Of a stretch of DNA of 27,560 bases, positions 25,289 through 27,560 are shown piece by piece. Within the stretch, counting starts at the first letter, position 1; each line of letters opens with the position of its first letter. The notes beneath the pieces were generated by a model. It saw only the letters and a list, made by a program, of their open reading frames with translations, was not told where the DNA came from and made no database searches. The position numbers and the translations under genes were made by a program. This DNA comes from a virus, in IMG/VR virus record IMGVR_UViG_3300012936_000129, positions 1 through 27,560 of that record; one strand, written 5' to 3'.

Positions 25289-25882
25289 ATGGCGTCTTTA
25301 TTCGATACATTACAGGCAAACGCACAAAGGGCTGGGATTACCGCGAGAACTCGTGCGTCCAAGAAGTGGTTTCAAAAGAATATTGAGAAACTAAAAAAAC
25401 CTTCTAGGTCGGCGTTACTAAAGGACCCTGCACTTGATCCTGTAAGTAAAGAGTATAGGGGAAATATGTATATGTATATTTACGACCCTAAAGGAAAAAC
25501 AGAATTACCTTATTACGATAGATTTCCATTAACTATTATGATTGAAGGATATAAAGATGGATTTTTAGGATTAAATTTACATTACTTACGACCAGATATT
25601 AGGGCCAAATTTTTAGAAGAGTTAATGAGATTAGCGCCTGGTAATGTAAGAGAGAACACAAGATTATTAAAGGCCAAATATAGTTTATTACAATCAACAA
25701 GGAAGTTTAAAGAATTTAGACCCTGTATAAAAAGATATTTAGGGACTCAAATTAGGTCTCGATTAGTAAGAGTTCCCATGACAGAATGGGAAATCGCAAT
25801 CTTTCTACCAACTGAACAGTTTGTGAAACAACAAAAAGGTGCGATTTGGAATGAAAGTATTAGAATCGCGAGAAAAACATAA
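25289..25882 (+). CDS. Virion or head-neck-type protein of uncertain function, 197 aa
   Basis: I do not recognise this gene securely. It is a basic protein with an N-terminal helix (SLFDTLQANAQRAGITARTR followed by KKWFQKNI). A conserved-looking centre (YMYIYDPKGKTELPYYDRFP, then IEGYKDGFLGLNLHYLRPDI, about residues 61-107) and a C-terminal part ending SRLVRVPMTEWEIAIFLPTE follow. The DPKxKxxLPYYDxFPL...GFLGLNLHYL pattern occurs in proteins of many T4-like phages near head and tail completion genes. In T4 gene 2, the DNA-end protector, adjoins gene 4, so a gp2-like role is possible but based on position only. It starts 13 nt after gp4, with a late-promoter octamer in the gap. It ends in a TAATG overlap with the next gene. 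Confidence 0.7.
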   Translation: MASLFDTLQANAQRAGITARTRASKKWFQKNIEKLKKPSRSALLKDPALDPVSKEYRGNMYMYIYDPKGKTELPYYDRFPLTIMIEGYKDGFLGLNLHYLRPDIRAKFLEELMRLAPGNVRENTRLLKAKYSLLQSTRKFKEFRPCIKRYLGTQIRSRLVRVPMTEWEIAIFLPTEQFVKQQKGAIWNESIRIARKT

Positions 25883-26544
25883 TGGCCAGTATAGATAAAT
25901 TAAAATCAACAATCACATCTCGTGGAGGAATGGCACGAAAGAATAGATATAACGTATTTTTTACTCCTCCTACTATGTCACTATTAAATATAAACCCACA
26001 GGCGATTTTATCTAATGTGTTGTCTGGTCAGGGAGTTAGTGTTGGAACTTTAATAAATGATCCTAGAGATATATCACTACTATGTGATTCAGTACAGTTA
26101 CCGAGTAGAACAGTATCTACTATGGAATATCAAGACCAATTTCAAGTTATAAAAATGCCCTATACCTTCGCTGATGGTGAAGTTACTATAGGTTTCTTAC
26201 TAACCAAAGATTATTATATGAAAAATTTATTTGATAATTGGATGGATAGTATTATAAACGCACCTGATGAAGAGGGTAACTCGGTCCCTTATCAGTTGGG
26301 ATATAAAACCGATTACTCAACGGATATAATTATTCAACAGTTAGATGAACAAGATATACCCGTTTATGGAGTTAAGTTAATAAATGCGTTCCCTACCTCT
26401 ATCGGCCAAATAGATTTAGGGAACCAAAGCGAAAATGAATTTTCCAAAGTAGATGTTACTTTTGGATATGATAAATATGAAGTAGAAGGACCATTAAGTA
26501 GTACTATATCGCAACTTACTTCTGGACTTTCTATATTTGGATAA
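25882..26544 (+). CDS. Tail-tube-fold protein, possibly baseplate tube initiator gp54-like, 220 aa
   Basis: This is probably a member of the tail-tube protein superfamily (gp19/gp48/gp54). Supporting features are the start ARKNRYNVFFTPP, the LCDSVQLPSRTVSTMEYQDQ block (about residues 67-86; typical of tube proteins, where a Cys or hydrophobic precedes LPG/PSR), MPYTFADGEVTIGFLLTKDY, DNWMDSI and the late GVKLINAFPTSIGQIDLGNQ followed by KVDVTFGYDKYEVE. These match the tube-protein strand order. At 220 aa it is longer than T4 gp19 (163 aa) and shorter than gp54 (320 aa). Being next to gp26 and opposite the gp48-like gene favours the tube initiator over the major tube protein, which is normally beside the sheath gene. 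The ATG overlaps the preceding stop as TAATG. Confidence 0.75.
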   Translation: MASIDKLKSTITSRGGMARKNRYNVFFTPPTMSLLNINPQAILSNVLSGQGVSVGTLINDPRDISLLCDSVQLPSRTVSTMEYQDQFQVIKMPYTFADGEVTIGFLLTKDYYMKNLFDNWMDSIINAPDEEGNSVPYQLGYKTDYSTDIIIQQLDEQDIPVYGVKLINAFPTSIGQIDLGNQSENEFSKVDVTFGYDKYEVEGPLSSTISQLTSGLSIFG

Positions 26545-26550
26545 TATTAT

Positions 26551-26555
26551 AGGAG
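26551..26555 (+). promoter_or_regulatory. Strong ribosome-binding site AGGAG for gp26
   Basis: AGGAG lies 7 nt before the ATG at 26563, in the 18-nt gap after the tube-like gene. It fixes the gp26 start and suggests efficient initiation independent of the upstream gene. Confidence 0.75.
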
Positions 26556-26562
26556 AATAATT

Positions 26563-27282
26563 ATGGGATTACCCCAAGTGAATGCGTCCAAGTACGAGGC
26601 GATTATACCAAGTACTGGACAGAAAATAGAGTTTAGACCCTTTTTAGTTAAAGAAGAAAAACTCCTTATGGTAGCTTTAGAATCAAAAGATAATAAACTT
26701 ATCGTAAGAACTATGAAAGATGTATTAAATTCGTGTATCTATACAGATGTCGATATTAATACTTTTACTACTTTCGATTTGGAAGAGCTCTTTTTAAGAC
26801 TTCGATCCAAATCAGTGGGAGAGAAAGTAGAACTAAAATTAAAATGTGAAGAATGTAATTATGAAAACCCACAAACAGTTAATCTTGATGAATTAAACGT
26901 TGAGGTTAATCGAGAAAGAAATAATGTTATTATGATTAATGACGAAGTTGGTATTGAGTTTAAATATCCATCTTTAACTGATTTAGAAAATCTTGATTCA
27001 TCTGATGGAAAAGATACGAAAGAACAACTTCAAGTCATGAGTCATTTAATTATTAAGAGTATTAAAAGTATTTTTGATAATGATAATGTTTATCCGGCAG
27101 TCGACCAAACAGACGAAGAGTTGGAAAACTTTATTGATACTTTAAATTCTGGACAGTTTAAGGAGATTACAGACTGGTTAAGTAATATGCCTGGACTAGT
27201 CCATAACATAGAATATAAGTGTAATAAATGTGGACACGAGAATAATCTGGAGTTAAGAGGTCTCCAAAGTTTTTTTACTTAG
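26563..27282 (+). CDS. 26: Baseplate hub assembly protein gp26 (T4_baseplate family), 239 aa
   Basis: This is a hub assembly protein of the T4 gp26 type (T4 gp26: 208 aa). The N-terminus (YEAIIPSTGQKIEFRPFLVK followed by EEKLLMVA, about residues 11-38) is diagnostic. It carries two CxxC pairs (Cys95/Cys98 in KCEECNYEN and Cys220/Cys223 in KCNKCGHEN), which probably bind one zinc ion. The frame-0 product ends LQSFFT with TAG at 27280-27282. The last Phe codons lie in a seven-T run (27270-27276) where ribosomes may slip back one base and enter an open -1 frame, giving a 303-aa extended form. Functionally this would parallel tail assembly chaperone pairs such as lambda G/GT. The start is supported by AGGAG at 26551. 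Confidence 0.9.
   Translation: MGLPQVNASKYEAIIPSTGQKIEFRPFLVKEEKLLMVALESKDNKLIVRTMKDVLNSCIYTDVDINTFTTFDLEELFLRLRSKSVGEKVELKLKCEECNYENPQTVNLDELNVEVNRERNNVIMINDEVGIEFKYPSLTDLENLDSSDGKDTKEQLQVMSHLIIKSIKSIFDNDNVYPAVDQTDEELENFIDTLNSGQFKEITDWLSNMPGLVHNIEYKCNKCGHENNLELRGLQSFFT
27255..27276 (+). promoter_or_regulatory. Probable programmed -1 ribosomal frameshift signal
   Basis: The heptamer T TTT TTT spans 27270-27276 in the zero frame as ..T/TTT/TTT, so both tRNAs can re-pair perfectly after a one-base backward slip. A Shine-Dalgarno-like AAGAGG lies at 27255-27260, 9 nt before the heptamer, close to the spacing of the stimulator in E. coli dnaX. The zero-frame stop TAG follows one codon later. I see no obvious downstream hairpin or pseudoknot. 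Slippage here joins gp26 to the open -1 frame ending at 27473. Confidence 0.75.
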
Positions 27283-27473
27283 GCCTTTCACATGATAATC
27301 TCGTAAACCATTATAAAACTAATTTCGCGATGATGCAGAATCACGGATATAGTTTAACGGAATTAGATAATATGTTACCATGGGAAAGAGAAATATATGT
27401 CGCCCTACTAATAGAACATATAAAAGAAGAGAACGAGCGCAATAAGGCTCAACAGTCAAAAAATAGAGGATAA
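27276..27473 (+). CDS. 51: gp51-like assembly domain in the -1 frame of gp26 (frameshift extension, 65 aa)
   Basis: After slippage at 27270-27276 the -1 frame encodes 65 residues: YLGLSHDNLVNHYKTNFAMM, QNHGYSLTELDNMLPWEREI, YVALLIEHIKEENERNKAQQ, SKNRG. The SLTELDNMLPWEREIYVALL part is the signature of the short gp51-type hub assembly catalysts annotated after gp26 in marine T4-like phages. The fused product would be 238 + 65 = 303 aa. The only ATG codons in this frame near the start are at 27330 and 27333. They would give a 47-residue protein without a Shine-Dalgarno sequence and would skip the LGLSHDNLVNHYKTNF part. No ATG, GTG or TTG exists between the last upstream in-frame stop (27243) and 27330. 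Standalone translation from 27330 remains possible but is less well supported. Confidence 0.75.
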   Translation, partial: YLGLSHDNLVNHYKTNFAMMQNHGYSLTELDNMLPWEREIYVALLIEHIKEENERNKAQQSKNRG

Positions 27474-27477
27474 AAAA

Positions 27478-27560
27478 ATGGCAGAAGATAACGCAAGAAA
27501 TGAAGTTGAATTAGACCTAGAAAAATATGATAGTCTAATTAATAGTCTTCACGATAAAGA
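27478..27560 (+). CDS. Start of a further tail or hub gene, cut by the window edge
   Basis: An open frame starts with ATG at 27478 and runs off the window after 27 complete codons (MAEDNARNEVELDLEKYDSL, INSLHDK). A good AGAGGA site lies 7 nt upstream, overlapping the end of the gp51-like frame. The fragment is acidic and probably helical, but too short to assign. By analogy with other tails, the gene after a frameshifted assembly chaperone is often the tape measure, so a gp29-like or tape-measure protein is a guess from position only. Confidence 0.6.
   Translation, partial: MAEDNARNEVELDLEKYDSLINSLHDK

Noticed and set aside
27330-27473. A 47-aa gp51-like protein starting at the ATG at 27330
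   Set aside because: It is not excluded, but it has no Shine-Dalgarno sequence and would omit 18 upstream codons that look like conserved protein leading back to the slippery site. Frameshift expression explains the sequence better.

Overview
The window is the baseplate and tail-fibre region of a T4-type myovirus (contractile tail). Composition is AT-rich and genes are packed with gaps of 0-50 nt or 1-8 nt overlaps. The gene set (gp48, gp53, a gp27-like hub protein, a short gp5, gp25, gp6, gp8, gp4 and gp26 relatives, a DUF4815-type giant protein and a fibre ending in an S74 chaperone) resembles marine T4-like phages such as cyanophages and pelagiphages. The marine host is an inference from composition and protein style. 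I see no tRNA, CRISPR array, insertion sequence or integrase.

Layout. A 52-nt divergent intergenic region at 24777-24828 splits the window. Leftward (minus strand, in order of transcription) lie: tail-tube cap gp48-like (24776-23949), wedge gp53 (23947-23006), hub gp27-like (22994-21663), a short gp5-like hub/spike protein without lysozyme (21666-21148), a 434-aa protein of unknown function (21112-19808), wedge gp25 (19789-19346), wedge gp6 (19341-17470), a 726-aa baseplate protein in the gp7 position (17468-15288), gp8 (15275-13836), a 1809-aa DUF4815-like structural protein (13804-8375), a 66-aa coiled-coil protein (8375-8175), a 2038-aa tail fibre with C-terminal S74 chaperone (8175-2059), and three small or medium fibre-associated proteins (2047-11). 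Rightward lie: head-completion nuclease gp4 (24829-25275), a 197-aa protein (25289-25882), a tail-tube-fold protein that may be gp54-like (25882-26544), hub assembly protein gp26 (26563-27282) with a second reading frame fused to it by a probable -1 frameshift (to 27473), and the first 83 nt of another gene (27478 to the edge).

Regulation. The octamer TATAAATA, the T4 late-promoter core, occurs just upstream of several genes: 24787 (+), 24821 (-), 25276 (+), 19795 (-), 15323 and 15332 (-), 8306 (-), 2064 (-). This points to T4-style late transcription (gp55 sigma, gp33 and the sliding clamp). Within the transcripts many genes are probably coupled through TAATG or ATGA overlaps.

Most notable observation. 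At the end of the gp26 gene there is a slippery T TTT TTT heptamer (27270-27276), preceded 9 nt upstream by a Shine-Dalgarno-like AAGAGG. It leads into a -1 frame that stays open for 65 codons and looks like a short gp51/assembly-chaperone domain. No start codon is available for the first 18 codons of that frame. This has the hallmarks of a programmed -1 frameshift producing gp26 and a gp26-gp51-like fusion, analogous to lambda G/GT.
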